From Chaenocephalus aceratus (taxonomy: Eukaryota; Chordata; Actinopteri; Perciformes; Channichthyidae), in the NCBI GenBank assembly GCA_023974075.1, contig JAMFTG010000147.1, forward strand, positions 1-64,000: a stretch of 64,000 nt of DNA, written 5' to 3'. The notes under the pieces are model-generated. The model did no database searches. It worked only from the letters and a program-made list of their open reading frames with translations, and had not been told where the DNA came from. Made by a program: the position numbers and the translations under genes. Below, piece by piece: positions 45,893 to 56,256 of this stretch (position 1 is the stretch's first letter; each line of letters begins with the position of its first letter).

Positions 45893-47835
45893 CTATGAAG
45901 CTGTGATACTCTCTGGTGACCCGTTCCACCGCAAAAACTCCCCGCGAAGGGAAGATTTGCCCCTGGAGGGTTGACACAGAAATGGCCGATTATTTACTGA
46001 GGACCCTGAACGCACCGCCGCGCGCTCTTGTGTGAGCGCGCGCTCCACCCTAATGCTGTTCTCACCACTACGGTAAACAGCATTAATCGGAGTCTTTATA
46101 GGCGTAGTGTGTTTTACTAAGGTCCCTGAACGCACCGCCACGCGCTCTTGTGTGAGTGCGGACTCCGCCATAATGCAGCCTTCACCACTACGGGTAAACT
46201 GCATTGGAGTCTTTGCTCTAGGCGTAGTGTGTTCTCTGACAGCAATACGCCGGCCATAATGTCCCTGTACCCGCATAGCGCTCTCCTTTAGATAGCACTC
46301 CCTGCAGTTCATCCCTCTCATCTGCGCATGCCCACTAGCCACCTCCTTTACAGGAGCTACAGCTGGGGCAGCGAATGGGGAATTTGTACGGTTAACATTG
46401 TGTGTAGGCCTAAGTGTAGCCTTTGTGGAAACAAAAGACACTTAGATTTGGATACAGATAAACCTCATTCTTATTAGAAAACGTAGTGATCTGTGCGTTA
46501 GACAGGGAGGAGGTGGGATTCGCCCCCTCGTCCCGGGCGGAGAGATGTTCTCCCCCCGCCAGCCAGATCCGTAAAGACGGAAAACCCGTCCCCGTGAGTG
46601 CCGGCACGCCGGTTCCACGGGGTGGGCCGAAGAGGTGGAGGGCGCCACGGGCACGGGATCTCCGTGCCTGCACCTCTCCCTTCGTCTCACCTCTCTACTG
46701 AGATCTTTGAACGCACCGTGGCCCGCCCTCGGGAAGGGGGCCGCGCGCGCCGTCACAATGCCGTCTCTTTGAAACGGACATTATGGGGGAAAGTGGAATT
46801 GTGGAGAGAAATGACTCTTACTCTGGGATAAATGCAATAGTCTTTACTGAATGCATTTTTCCCACACACACACACACCTCACTCCAGAACTAGAGTTTAC
46901 AAACGTAAACCACCGTTTTCCTGCGAGGGTCCCTGAACGCACCACGGCCACTCTCACGAGGGCCGCGTGCCCACGTATTAACGCTGTATTTCCCATTGCA
47001 ATGGTGAAATGCATTAATCTGAGCTATTATACTAGGCAATGTGTGTTTTCTGACAACAGCACGCCGGCAATAGCGTCTTGAACCCGCACAGTGCTTTGAC
47101 AGCACTCGGTTTATTCCACTCACGTGCACACGCCCACCTGCTGGCTCCCTATACTGGGGTTTACAGCAGGGGCGGGGAGTGTAGGACAGTGTTTCTTCCT
47201 CTGGGAATGGGCAAGAAGCAGCTACGCTGCGACTAATCCTCATCCCGTGAGCAAGGAGATCGATCCAAAGAGCCCTTCCGTAAACACGGGGGCTCCCAGG
47301 AGATCAACACGATCCTCTTTGGAAAGTGCCACGCGGCGTGATATCCCAGGGACATCACACGGCGGGCAGCGGTGGCGGCCTGTGATGAAGTAGGGGCGAC
47401 CCTATATCACGTGAAGCCACCGAGCACCGGTCCCTGGGGGAACCGGGCCTGGGGCAAAGCCCGTGGACCAAGCTACTTATTCGGCCTTGCGGCCCAATAA
47501 TCGCTCTGACCTGGTGAGGCGGGGGCATCTCTCGCAATAAGTGAGTAGCCCACACATCCGCCGCCACGATCATCATCCAGGGAGAGTACAGCCCTGGGCG
47601 GTGGACTTCCATGGACGCCAGCCAGACCGGAAGGAATGGCGAACGTGAATGGCACCGCCTCAGCCATATCCTGGTCCCCCAACCACTCGAAGCAAGGTGG
47701 TGGGGATCGGCGCCCGCTATTTCAACCAGGGCACGAAGGACAGGCCCGGGTCTCTAGCAGTGGCGACTCCCTGGAGGTATGATAACTCTTTCTTCTTCTT
47801 TCAAACGTCTCAGTCTCTCGTGGAATCACTTCCGC
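45893..47835 (-). other. DIRS 5' (gag-like) region
   Basis: The region between the right terminal repeat and the reverse transcriptase should encode gag. The longest frame (46441-45893, 182 aa) carries repeats ALTQERVAVRSGTLVKHTTP and ALTQERAAVRSGSSV, which mirror the DNA tandem repeats below. I see no zinc knuckle or other diagnostic gag motif, so the assignment rests on position only. Confidence 0.4.
46003..47060. repeat. Tandem units in the DIRS 5' region
   Basis: Units of about 115 bp beginning CCCTGAACGCACC recur at 46003 and 46117, with a more diverged unit at about 46930. Each includes a GCATTAA-type block followed by AGGC(G)TAGTGTGTTTT-like text. Confidence 0.7.
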
Positions 47836-47837
47836 TG

Positions 47838-48012
47838 CTGAAGAGAAAAGGATGATAGTCAGGAGGCGAGGCCTCCTTTTATACGTGTGTGATGCGCGCG
47901 CATTCAGGTTGGCCCGCCCAGGGCCGGCTACGTCCATAGAAGTCTCAGTGGGAGAATGCTTGCGGGGTAAGAGAGTACCCATAGAGTCCAGAGGGCGGAG
48001 CCTGTGAGAGAT
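47838..48012 (-). repeat. DIRS right terminal repeat with TATA box
   Basis: Inverted partner of 41930-42122. The minus strand carries TATAAAA (47883-47877) before GGAGGCCTCGCCTCC, properly placed to drive the element's genes. The outer border joins LINE sequence at about 48012. Confidence 0.8.
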
Positions 48013-48425
48013 ATAACAGAGTATATTTCTCTGTTAATCTCCAAAAACAGCCATAAACCTCAAGTTATTTTTAATGTCCTTAATTCAATCATTAATCCTT
48101 GTGATGCTTCTCCAATTGTGCCATCAACTACTCTCTGCGATACATTTCTTACATTTTATATTGAAAAAGTATCTGTTCTTAGGCCTATACTAGTGCTACC
48201 CCAGATCCTGCTCCCTTTCTGTGCCCTGCTGTCCTCGACCATTTTGAGCCTGTATCCCTCTCTTCTCTCTCGGATGTAGTCAAGCACCTGCGGCCGACAA
48301 ATTGCACCTCAGACAGCATTCCCTCTTGCCTTTTTAGAGATGTTTTCGAATAAGTTGGAGCAAGTATTTTATTACTTATAAATACCTCTCTTAATTCAGG
48401 ATGTGTCCCAGCTGCCTTCAAACAT

Positions 48426-49785
48426 GTGGTTAAGCCACTACTTAAAAAGAAAAATCTCGATCCCTCCATTCTCCCAAATTTCAGGCCCATCTCCCAGCTA
48501 CCCTTTTTATCTAAAGCCCTGGATCGAGTAGTCTACGCCCAGCTGCAGTCATTTTTAACCATGCATGGTATCCATGAAAAATGTCAGTCTGGCTTTAAAC
48601 CGATGCATAGCACGGCCCTTTTAAGAGTTTTTAATGATCTGCTCTTAGCCGCCGATTCAGGCAGCCCAGCTGTCTTGGTGCTGTTAGATTTAACTGCTGC
48701 CTTTGACACTGTGGACCATAGTATCCTGTTGTCACAGCTTGAACAGTCCGCAGGCATTACAGGCTCTGCCCTTGCATGGTTCAGGTCTTATTTGACGGAT
48801 CGTAGCTTCTCAGTACAGTTAGGTGTCTTCTCCTCTGCCAAAGCCCCTCTTACCTGTGGGGTTCCCCAAGGCTCGATTCTGGGCCCCATCCTTTTGCTAT
48901 TGTACATACTGCCCCTAGGTTCAATTCTCACAAAACATAATATCCCCTTCCATTGTTATGCTGATGATGTACAGATTTATCTGCCTCTCAATCAAAATGC
49001 CAATTCACTACAGCAGTTGAAGGACTGCTTAACAGAGATTAAATCCTGGCTGAGCCAAAACTTCCTCACCCTCAATGAGAGCAAGACCGAGGTCATCTTT
49101 TTTGGACCCCAACCAATAGTCTCCCCGGTTGATATTCTGGGCTCCCTCAATAAAAATATCCTCCCCTCTGTTATGAATCTTGGAGTGACCTTTAACAGCG
49201 CCTTTACATTTGATAAGCAGGTTAGTATTGTAGTCAAGACCTGCTTTTTCAAAATACGACTATTGGCTAAGACCAAGTCCTTTTTATCTTTTAAAGACCT
49301 AGAAAGGGTTATTAATGCCTTTGTTACCTCAAGACTGGATTATTGTAATGCTCTGTATGTGGGTATGGACCAGGCCTCAATTAGACGCCTCCAGCTAGTT
49401 CAGAATGCAGCTGCACGTCTTCTCACTGGCCATAAAAAGCGCGACCATATCACCCCAATTCTGGCTTTATTGCACTGGCTTCCAGTTCGGTTCAGAATAG
49501 ATTTTAAACTCCTTTTATTTGTTTTTAAAGCCCTAAATGGACTGGCTCCTGCCTATATAGCCGAACTCCTCCATCGCTACACCCCAGGCAGAGCCTTTTA
49601 GGTCGGCTGATCAGCTGCTGTTGATAGTGCCTAAGACCAGGCTTAAAACCTGAGGGCATCGAGCTTTTGCAGCAGCGGGCCCTAGGCTTTGGAATACTTT
49701 GCCCCTCCATGTGAGGTCGGCCCAGACCCTGGGGGTTTTTAGATCAACACTTAAAACTCACTTTTTCTCTCTGGCTTTTGTTTAA
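48426..49785 (+). pseudogene. L2-like reverse transcriptase, nearly full
   Basis: Long open frame (391 aa) with NFRPISQLPFLSKALDRVVY, VLLDLTAAFDTVDHSILL (motif A), CGVPQGSILGPILLLLYILP, FHCYADDVQIYLPL (catalytic YADD), then SRLDYCNALYVGMDQASIRR and LHWLPVRFRIDFKLLLFVFK. It ends early near 49600 by frameshift. The usual ending (SADQLLLIVPKTRLKT, PRLWNTLPLHVRSA) follows in another frame to about 49785. 48010-48425 carries the start of the domain in broken frames. Confidence 0.88.
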
Positions 49786-49789
49786 TTAT

Positions 49790-50499
49790 CTATTTAGTTC
49801 TTTATTTATTCATTTAGTTCTTTATTTTAATATTTATAACATAACATAGGATTTCATAAAGTATCTTTAAAATAGTTTATACATTATTCGAATATAGGAA
49901 TAGTAGATAAGATTACTTAAAATATAGTACCTTATATTTCGTTTTTTTCCCTTTAGACCCTTGTGGTTTATTCTTAAAAACCCTTACCCTTACCCACCCC
50001 CCATTTTCCCTCTGCTGGTCTATGGCCTTGTTGAGGGTAACGGGGTACAGAGTCGCTTAGATAAGCGGGGGAGTGCATCTGACGAAGAGATAGGTTGCTC
50101 CCTATCTCTGTTTCTTATCCTATATCTAATAGAACTGCTCAGGTCTTGATAGATTGAGTGGGGAAGTTCATGAGATCTTTCGAGAGGGTTATCAAGAATA
50201 ACTTTTATCCAATGACCTTTTCCCCTCTGTCTGTGTCTGTGTATTCTCTTGTTCCGATTAACCCAGCCACATCTTTTTTCTTGTTTTGTATCTATATCTA
50301 CACCGGGATCCGGAGTCGAGGCTGATCCTCTTGCTGTAGTCCTGTGTCTTGGATCCTCTATCCTGAGTTCTGGATTAAGTCGTGGACTTCGGGTCGTGGC
50401 TGAACCTGTTTCTGCGGTCCTGCCTTGGGTCTCGTCTTGCTGCTTCCCTGATGGCTTCCACAGGATTGTAGCTGAAATCCTCGTGGATTCATCTTCTTA
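49790..50499. other. LINE 3' flank, no gene
   Basis: AT-rich stretch with TTTAGTTCTTTATTT repeats, then mixed sequence. The 245-residue open frame from 50249 has no recognisable domain. Confidence 0.35.
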
Positions 50500-50790
50500 T
50501 TACAGACACATGCATTTCCTAACATTCGGTCTATATGCTGTAAAATGTATTATCTCTTCGATTTACACACGGCATCTATTGCACGTCTGTCCGTCCTGGG
50601 AGAGGGATCCCTCCTCTGTTGCTCTCCCTGAGGTTTCTCCCATGTTCCCTTTAAACTGTGGGTTTTCTCTGGAAGTTTTTCCTTGTTCCGTGGTCTCTCT
50701 CTCCCCTTGTTTGCAGGTTCCAGTGCTGTCGGGTGATTGTGGACTGACGAGCTGCACCCTGCACCTGGGCAGCTGCTATAAGACGGCCCA
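50500..50790 (+). repeat. LINE 3' UTR-like dispersed repeat
   Basis: Text such as CATCTATTGCACGTCTGTCC, TCCTGGGAGAGGGATCCCTC and TGGAAGTTTTTCCTTGTTCC is a very common fish repeat that I associate with LINE 3' untranslated regions. Confidence 0.5.
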
Positions 50791-50965
50791 TCGCGTTTCA
50801 GGAGGCCTCTCATTCCTCTCGCACACTCCCCGGTGTCTTTTTGGTGTCAGTAGTGATACAAATGCGGTATCAATCTCATTAGTATGCAGAGAAAGTGACA
50901 GGTCGCCCCGCCCCTTTTTGACCGGAAGTCCCGCCTTTTTTTTTTATTTTGAAAACCGGAAGTCC

Positions 50966-51503
50966 CGCCTTTTTATTTTATTTTGAAAACCGGAAGTCCC
51001 GTCTCGTTCGACCGGAAGTCCCGAATCGTTCGACCGGATGTACAGCCACCGCTTCCGGTTTACAAAATTAAATTAAAATTAAATTAAAATTAAAAAAATG
51101 AGAAAAATTAAATGCAGTTGTTTTCAATCAATTAATATACATAGGATATATATCCCGCCTCCTAACCACTTCCTGTGTGGTTAATCCTGTATATAGTATT
51201 GAATGTAACTTGCAAATAACATGAAATTAATCTAAAGTAAAGCATCTAAAAAAATGTATATTTAAACCTCTCTATTTTTGCAAACAGGACAGGAGGGGAG
51301 AAAACATATGGTGGAGGAGGGACACACACACACACACACACACATTCCCCGCCCCTCACCCCATCTCCCACTGTCTAAATAAAAAGCCAGCGTCACTCTT
51401 AAATATTTCTCAAGTCGAGAGAAAATGGCCAAGAGACGTCTTGATATGAATTTAATCAGCGAGACACCGGTGACAACTTACAACCATCCGTTGGGTGCTC
51501 CAA
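50966..51503 (+). repeat. Left terminal inverted repeat
   Basis: Reverse complement of 63438-64000. It contains two or more ACCGGAAGTCCCG units (which may continue to about 50930), an AATTAAATTAAAAT stretch, a (CA)n tract (51322-51344) and, at its inner end, a promoter and start codon. The two repeats look nearly identical apart from the length of the CA tract. Confidence 0.92.
51425..51503 (+). pseudogene. Stub of the terminal-repeat gene
   Basis: The start MAKRRLDMNLISETPVTTYN and a few further residues are identical to the gene on the right side. The frame breaks where the repeat ends (51503). A TAAATAAAAAGC block about 50 bp upstream is the likely TATA region. This is a truncated gene start carried by the inverted repeat. 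Confidence 0.8.
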
Positions 51504-51728
51504 ATCAAAAGTAAAGCATATAAAAAAAACAGATATTTTAAAAAGGCAGCTTTTTTTTGTTAAAGGATAAGGGAGGGGGAAAAAAACCCAAACCCCCTGT
51601 GGAGGAACCGTAAACCCCTATGGAGACAACCATGTGGTAATTAGAGGGAGGTAGGTAATATACTTAAAATATATATAGAAAGTCAGAGATATTTATCAGA
51701 GGATAACGCATATACATTTTATACAAGT
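51504..51728. other. AT-rich spacer
   Basis: No coding or structural feature is recognised. Confidence 0.35.
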
Positions 51729-51730
51729 CG

Positions 51731-52146
51731 ACACGAGTGGATTTTGTAAGAAAACAAAGTTTTCGTACTCAGACCGCTGCAACATTTTCAAGCAGATCTC
51801 TGCGATATGCAGTCGCTGTCCGAATATAATGATGACTTTTAATTATTTGTTAACAGTCATAAATGTATTTAGAAAAAACCTGTGCTCAAACATTAAAAAG
51901 AAAAAGAAGGGTAAAGTTACCAAAGCTTTTTGATACAGTTTTTAACACACAGCGAGATCCCTAAAAAAAAAAGTTACAAAGAGCTGCGGGGAAAGAATTC
52001 TTTACTAAAGTTTTTTCAAAACTTGTTGAAGAAAAGAGGTATTGCACATTATATAACCTCCAGTGACATAAGGCATGTACGGTAGAAAGATTTAACCGTA
52101 TGCTGAAAACTAAAATGTGGAGGTATTTTACAGCTAAAAACACTCC
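51731..52146 (+). pseudogene. Polinton-type integrase, middle and C-terminal part, decayed
   Basis: Retrovirus-like DDE integrases insert element DNA. Across shifting frames I read NKVFVLRPLQHFQADLCDM, with the first catalytic Asp in QAD, then LLTVINVF, KGKVTKAF, KNSLLKFFQNLLKKRGIAHY, TSSDIRH and finally VERFNRMLKTKMWRYFTAKN, where the Glu of VERFNR (codon 52085-52087) is the expected catalytic glutamate. The order matches the Polinton integrase core. Stops and frameshifts are frequent. The N-terminal part is absent here and present on the other strand at 61561-61863. Directly after TAKNTPR the sequence turns into the leader of another gene (52157). Confidence 0.8.
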
Positions 52147-52156
52147 TAGACCTAAA

Positions 52157-52320
52157 AATCTGAGAAAAACCAAGTCTCTCCCCACGATATGCAGCCTGGA
52201 TCAAACGCCTACAGGACCGCCATCCTCACCAACATTTTGGACACCAGATCTGGACAGCGCTATGGCTGACATTGATATCACGGGGTGGCTGGATATGCCT
52301 CAACCTCCATGTGAATTACA
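52157..52320 (+). pseudogene. 5' piece of a C2HC-family gene (chimeric leader)
   Basis: 52158-52305 is almost identical, inverted, to 62640-62490, the start of the broken C2HC-family gene. Its leader reads LRKTK, as in the basic-protein gene, rather than PRKK, but the body (SLPTICSL and MADIDITGWLDMPQ) is that of the C2HC gene. Similarity ends near 52306, shortly before a TA run. Confidence 0.75.
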
Positions 52321-52340
52321 CACAAATCTGCAGAGTGTCA

Positions 52341-52366
52341 CTATATATATATATATATATATATAT
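52341..52366. repeat. (TA)n tract
   Basis: Short TA run at the end of the gene fragment. Confidence 0.95.
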
Positions 52367-52620
52367 TCTTTATTTAACAGGTAAAAAAAAACCTCATTGA
52401 GATTAAAATCTCTTTTTCCAAGAGTGACCTGGCCAAGAAGGGCAGCATGTACAAAGTTACAACATATAAAACACAGACATGAAAGGCAGACAAATACAGC
52501 TGTAAAACACAAATAAAATGGCACATTAGCCAGTCAATATAAAACCTTTATTTAACCAGATTGGTCCCATTGAGATCATAGATCTCTTTTTCAAGGGAGA
52601 CCTGCAGAAATATGCAAAGT
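52367..52620. repeat. Dispersed teleost repeat, two copies
   Basis: 52369-52440 and 52541-52604 both read TTTATTTAAC followed by CATTGAGAT, ATCTCTTTTTC and GACCTG blocks. This is a frequent fish repeat that has inserted into the Polinton element. Confidence 0.55.
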
Positions 52621-55076
52621 AAAACAAACTATTAAAATCATTCAAAAACTGGCAACATTTTTAAAACGATTTCAAGTATACGAGCACTCACATCGACCAA
52701 AACTAAAAAAGTGTTACACAATGACTGACATTCTGTACGGGAGTTCACACCCCAGCTGCTGTAGGGAGTTGAAATATGTTATGGCTCTCGGGGGATGGTG
52801 GTTAAGAGACAGATTCTTAGTTTTTGGACTGCCTCAAGGGGTTAACGACATCTACTAAAAACAAAGTACTTCATAGTGTTAGTGTTCCCTGCCCTTATCC
52901 ATTTATTTTTCTTTATTCAGCAATCGGCAATTGTGTCACCTTGTTTTTTCTTGTTAATTAGGAAAGTGCTTGCTTAAATGTTTGTATTTTAAGTGCATAT
53001 TATAGAACAGGTATAGGGCAATATCAAAATTAGCCCAAACTTTTTTTTATTCACAATGTTTACTGATAATCATCAAAATATGCAGGGGGTCCAATTCTTA
53101 ACTTTTCCCTAAAACATTCTAGAATTTCTTTATCTAACACAAAAAACATGAATTTTAAAAACATTTGACAACAATAGATACGTTGTTCCTGTTTTATTAC
53201 GATTATCAGATACAAAATGATAAGTATAAATAAATCTATGCTTTCAAATGCATTATTCAGAGATATTAGACCTGTCAAATCAAACTGCTGCTAAGAACTC
53301 ATGTTTAAATGAAATAGCAAGCACTGAATTCAAAGTGTGTATTTACTACACTAAGAGGAAAAGGAGATTTATCTGAGTTCTGTTGTGAGAGATTCGTGAG
53401 TAGAGCAGCGGCATCAGGTTTACAATCCCTCCTGCTAGGACGAAAACACAACTGCAGGTAAATGTGATGATGATGTGTGACAGGTTGAATGCAGCACAAT
53501 AATCATTTTATTTCTGAAATCTTCGTTCTCGTAATCGTTTAACCAACATTGTAGTTCAAAATAAAATTTGAATAATCACCCTGTGCTCCAACCAAACAAA
53601 AGAGAAACAAAATACACTCATGTAATAACAAAAAATAAGTTAATTTGTCATTTTAAAGCAAATAAGACAAACTCTACGAATACAGACTTTACATTTTCCA
53701 ACATCGACATAATACAATTGAAATGTAACCATTTAACATATAAAATCGCTCATGTTTTCATCATGGGTATCTACAGCATTACTATACTTTAGAGAAGATT
53801 GGTACAGTATTGATATGTACATTATATATATATATAAAGCTTATATGGGATACACAAATAAATATCACCCAATGGATGTTATCTACATCTCATCACATTT
53901 AACTCCTCAGAGTGATTGTGTCTTGATATTTGTCTATATTGATGTTAAACATGGAACTGCTGTGATGCAAGTCAAATTTGATCTGACCATTAAAGTATTA
54001 TCTTATTATCGTATCGTATTTCTGCAGGAGATCCACACATAGACAACTCAACATCACAAAGAGGTCAAAAACTTCACAACAGCCCTTTCAATTGGGACAA
54101 AATGTATCAACAGTCATTTAAAAATGACCCCTCTCACAACTAAGAAGAAGTTAAGAAAATGGACACTGCAAATATAGCTAGGTAAAATGCCAAGTGGGTA
54201 CAGCTCATTACAAATGTTAATCTTGGGTTTGCTTTCACTCGATGAAGCTCAGTGCAAGTTCTTTCATGAAGTGCAGGGTCTTTAATGAAGACTTTCACCT
54301 TTCCTAGTCGGATTCTCGTACCCCTAAATCTATCACAGCACGATGGAGTCTAATCGCCAAAGTTTAATATATATTGCTCTTTGTATACACAGCAATAAAT
54401 ATGTTTATCGCACTAAACAAACTTCAACTGTCAATCATTCCAAACACTCTTTAAACCGAGGAGGAGGGGCACACTTAAAATATTGTAACGCAATTTAATC
54501 ACATTACAAAGTTTGACCCAAAGTTGCTCCCACGCGGATGTTCCCCATGAATTGAATGGTTTTGGAAGAGCAAAGGTGGCAGATAAATTGGCAAGAGCTA
54601 CAAGTATTGCACATATAGTGTTAGCAATATGATAGCAGAAGAGATAATATGCATATTAGACTGACACAGTGAGTGAAAAGAGGAAGAAAAAGGTTTGATT
54701 AGCAGCATTATATTTGTTATTCAGACAACATTTTAGAGGGTTTAATTCCAAATTATGCAAGTTAACTGATGATGGCAGGAAATAGTTCAAATGAATTTTT
54801 TTTTCGTTTTTTTTCCTTATATATTGCACCTAAATATGGAAAGGTTATATGTTGTATGTTGTCTCTGAAATACCGAATTTGTTATACCAATTAAAAGAAA
54901 AAAGTCCTATCATATAGACTCTTCCTTCCATAAAATATTTGGCAACATTTGCAAAATATTTGGAAAAATTCTGAATCATTCGGTACAGCTTTGTATGTGG
55001 TTTCACTTACATTTTCTCTTAACATGGTCTTCAATATTTGAAAGTCAACTACAAGGCAAACATGCCCATTTAAAGA
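52621..55076. other. Long stretch without recognised genes
   Basis: AT-rich. Short open frames on both strands show no motif. A TA run lies at about 53824-53837. It separates the decayed left end from the palindromic gene block and may be host or satellite sequence inserted in the element. Confidence 0.4.
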
Positions 55077-55090
55077 CAAGTAAAATAAAA

Positions 55091-55555
55091 ATGGGAAACT
55101 ACTTTGCAAAACGCTCTGTATATATTGATCATAATGTAGTCATTACCCGTTTAATAAATGTGGTGATGGGGACGATTGAAAACAGAACGAGTAGTGACCC
55201 CTGTGTAAAAAGAATGGCCGAAGTTTGTAAACTGGAAGACATTTTGGATATCGTTCGTTCTGGCAGTACTATTCAGGGTCATTGGGAAACGGTTGTAAAC
55301 GAAACATTTAAAGTGGTCCTGGAATCTTCATTTTCCGAAACATTCTGTAACATTATCTCAGAAATGAAACAAACATCAAAAGTGTATCATGTGCTCTCAT
55401 TGTATGCTCTGTTTGTAGATGTAATGCATCTGTGTGTTGAAAACAGCATACACGTGAATATTTTGACTGAAGTGAAAAAACTCCATCACGATATCTCCAG
55501 TAATATGGGGAATGCTAAGCTGGAGACTGTCCTGGGGATGCTACAATCAGTATAA
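55091..55555 (+). CDS. 154-aa helical protein, copy 1 (Bcl-2-like fold suspected)
   Basis: The start chosen at 55091 (MGNYFAKRSVYIDHN) is where the second copy also begins. The open frame extends further upstream, but that part is not shared. The protein is predicted helical throughout: about 16-30, 40-62, 70-86, 90-104, 106-130 and 132-152. The N-terminus fits an N-myristoylation signal (Gly2, Ala6). The hydrophobic helix VYHVLSLYALFVDVMHLCVE (about 109-128), after a helix ending ISEMKQTSK, recalls the central BH1-containing helix of Bcl-2 proteins. Adintoviruses are known to carry Bcl-2 homologues. The match is weak: no convincing BH3 or GGW motif is seen. It lies upstream of the basic-protein gene on the same strand. 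Confidence 0.6.
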   Translation: MGNYFAKRSVYIDHNVVITRLINVVMGTIENRTSSDPCVKRMAEVCKLEDILDIVRSGSTIQGHWETVVNETFKVVLESSFSETFCNIISEMKQTSKVYHVLSLYALFVDVMHLCVENSIHVNILTEVKKLHHDISSNMGNAKLETVLGMLQSV

Positions 55556-55699
55556 CTATTGATTTTGTGTGTAAAAAAAAGTGTTTTTACATCTAAAAAC
55601 TGTTGTCATCATTATAGCAAGGGGAGCGTGTCTGATACATGTGTATTACAGTCCTTCTTGTTGTGTTTTTCAGTGTTTTCTGTGTGTCTGTACACACAA

Positions 55700-56150
55700 G
55701 GCACACTTCATTATCTACTTTTCAGCTTTTTAAAAGAAAAGTGTATCTTTCGGTAACTTTCTCAGAGAATTTAAGCATAAATCTGTCAAATGTTCAAAAC
55801 AGCCTTGTTTCACTGAAATACCCTCAAAATGACAAACTGCCATTAAGAGTCAGATTCTTAACCAAATCTACTGAAACAAAGTCCTTCATTATCTACTTTT
55901 CAGCTTTTAATACAAAAGTGTATCTTTCGGTAACCTTCTTGAGAGAATTAAGCATAAATCTGTCAAAGATTCTTAACGAAATCTACTGACACAAAGTCTA
56001 CTTCATTATCTACTTTTCAGCTTTTATACACAAAGTGTATCTTTCAGTAACTTTACCAGAGAATTTAAGCATAAATCTGTCAAATGTTCAAAACAGCCTT
56101 GTTTCACTGAAATACCCTCAAAATGACAAACTGCCATTATTACGAAATCT
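55700..56150 (+). repeat. Tandem repeat array between two genes, left copy
   Basis: Three degenerate units contain AAAGTGTATCTTTCGGTAAC, GAATTTAAGCATAAATCTGT and TCATTATCTACTTTTCAGCT; two of them also contain CAGCCTTGTTTCACTGAAAT. The array sits in the spacer between the 154-aa gene and the next promoter and is mirrored at 58190-58640. Confidence 0.85.
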
Positions 56151-56189
56151 CCTCAAACAGAGTACTTTCTACAGATGAAGCCTTCCCAC

Positions 56190-56256
56190 TCAACGCAATA
56201 TGTCCCACCCACTCAGCAAATCATATAAAACTAAGGACGACCGTTAAAAACTAGCC
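56190..56256 (+). promoter_or_regulatory. Shared 5' cassette promoter, copy 1
   Basis: It contains CAACGCAATATGTCCCACCC, CTCAGCAAATCAT, a TATA-like ATATAAAAC (56223-56231), AAGGACG and CTAGCC before the ATG at 56257. The same order precedes four other gene starts in the element. Confidence 0.7.

Larger units (their letters stand above)
41905..48012 (-). mobile_element. DIRS-type tyrosine-recombinase retrotransposon
   Basis: DIRS elements carry reverse transcriptase and RNase H but integrate with a tyrosine recombinase. On the minus strand the order is terminal repeat (48012 to about 47838), gag-like region, reverse transcriptase with RNase H, recombinase, then an internal complementary region with the other terminal repeat (42245-41905). 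The terminal repeats are inverted: GGACTCTATGGGTACTCTC and CTTACCCCGCAAGCATTCTC occur on the plus strand at the left end and on the minus strand at the right end. No target duplication is seen, as expected for this class. The open frames are broken in places. Confidence 0.88.
40836..49790 (+). mobile_element. L2-clade LINE split by a DIRS element
   Basis: Endonuclease and linker sequence lie at about 40836-41905, and the rest of the linker plus reverse transcriptase at 48013-49785. The protein order is continuous across the DIRS insertion: linker LNDCTRAFRRACRRAERK on the left, then YISLLISKNSHKPQVIFNVL and the polymerase on the right. The interrupted LINE is about 2.8 kb without the insert. 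Frameshifts are present in both halves. Confidence 0.82.

Noticed and set aside
44328..45977. 549-residue minus-strand open frame
   Set aside because: It overlaps the DIRS reverse transcriptase in another frame; the true polymerase motifs lie in the frame of 43777-45778.
46442..47682. Arg/Pro-rich open frames in the GC-rich DIRS 5' region
   Set aside because: Several overlapping frames on both strands are open only because the sequence is GC-rich; none shows a zinc knuckle or other gag feature.
50249..50986. 245-residue open frame on the plus strand
   Set aside because: It runs through LINE 3' UTR-like repeat text and into the Polinton terminal repeat; no domain or codon pattern supports a gene.
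55700..56150. CRISPR-like array
   Set aside because: The units are long, degenerate and contiguous without unique spacers, and the context is a eukaryotic mobile element.
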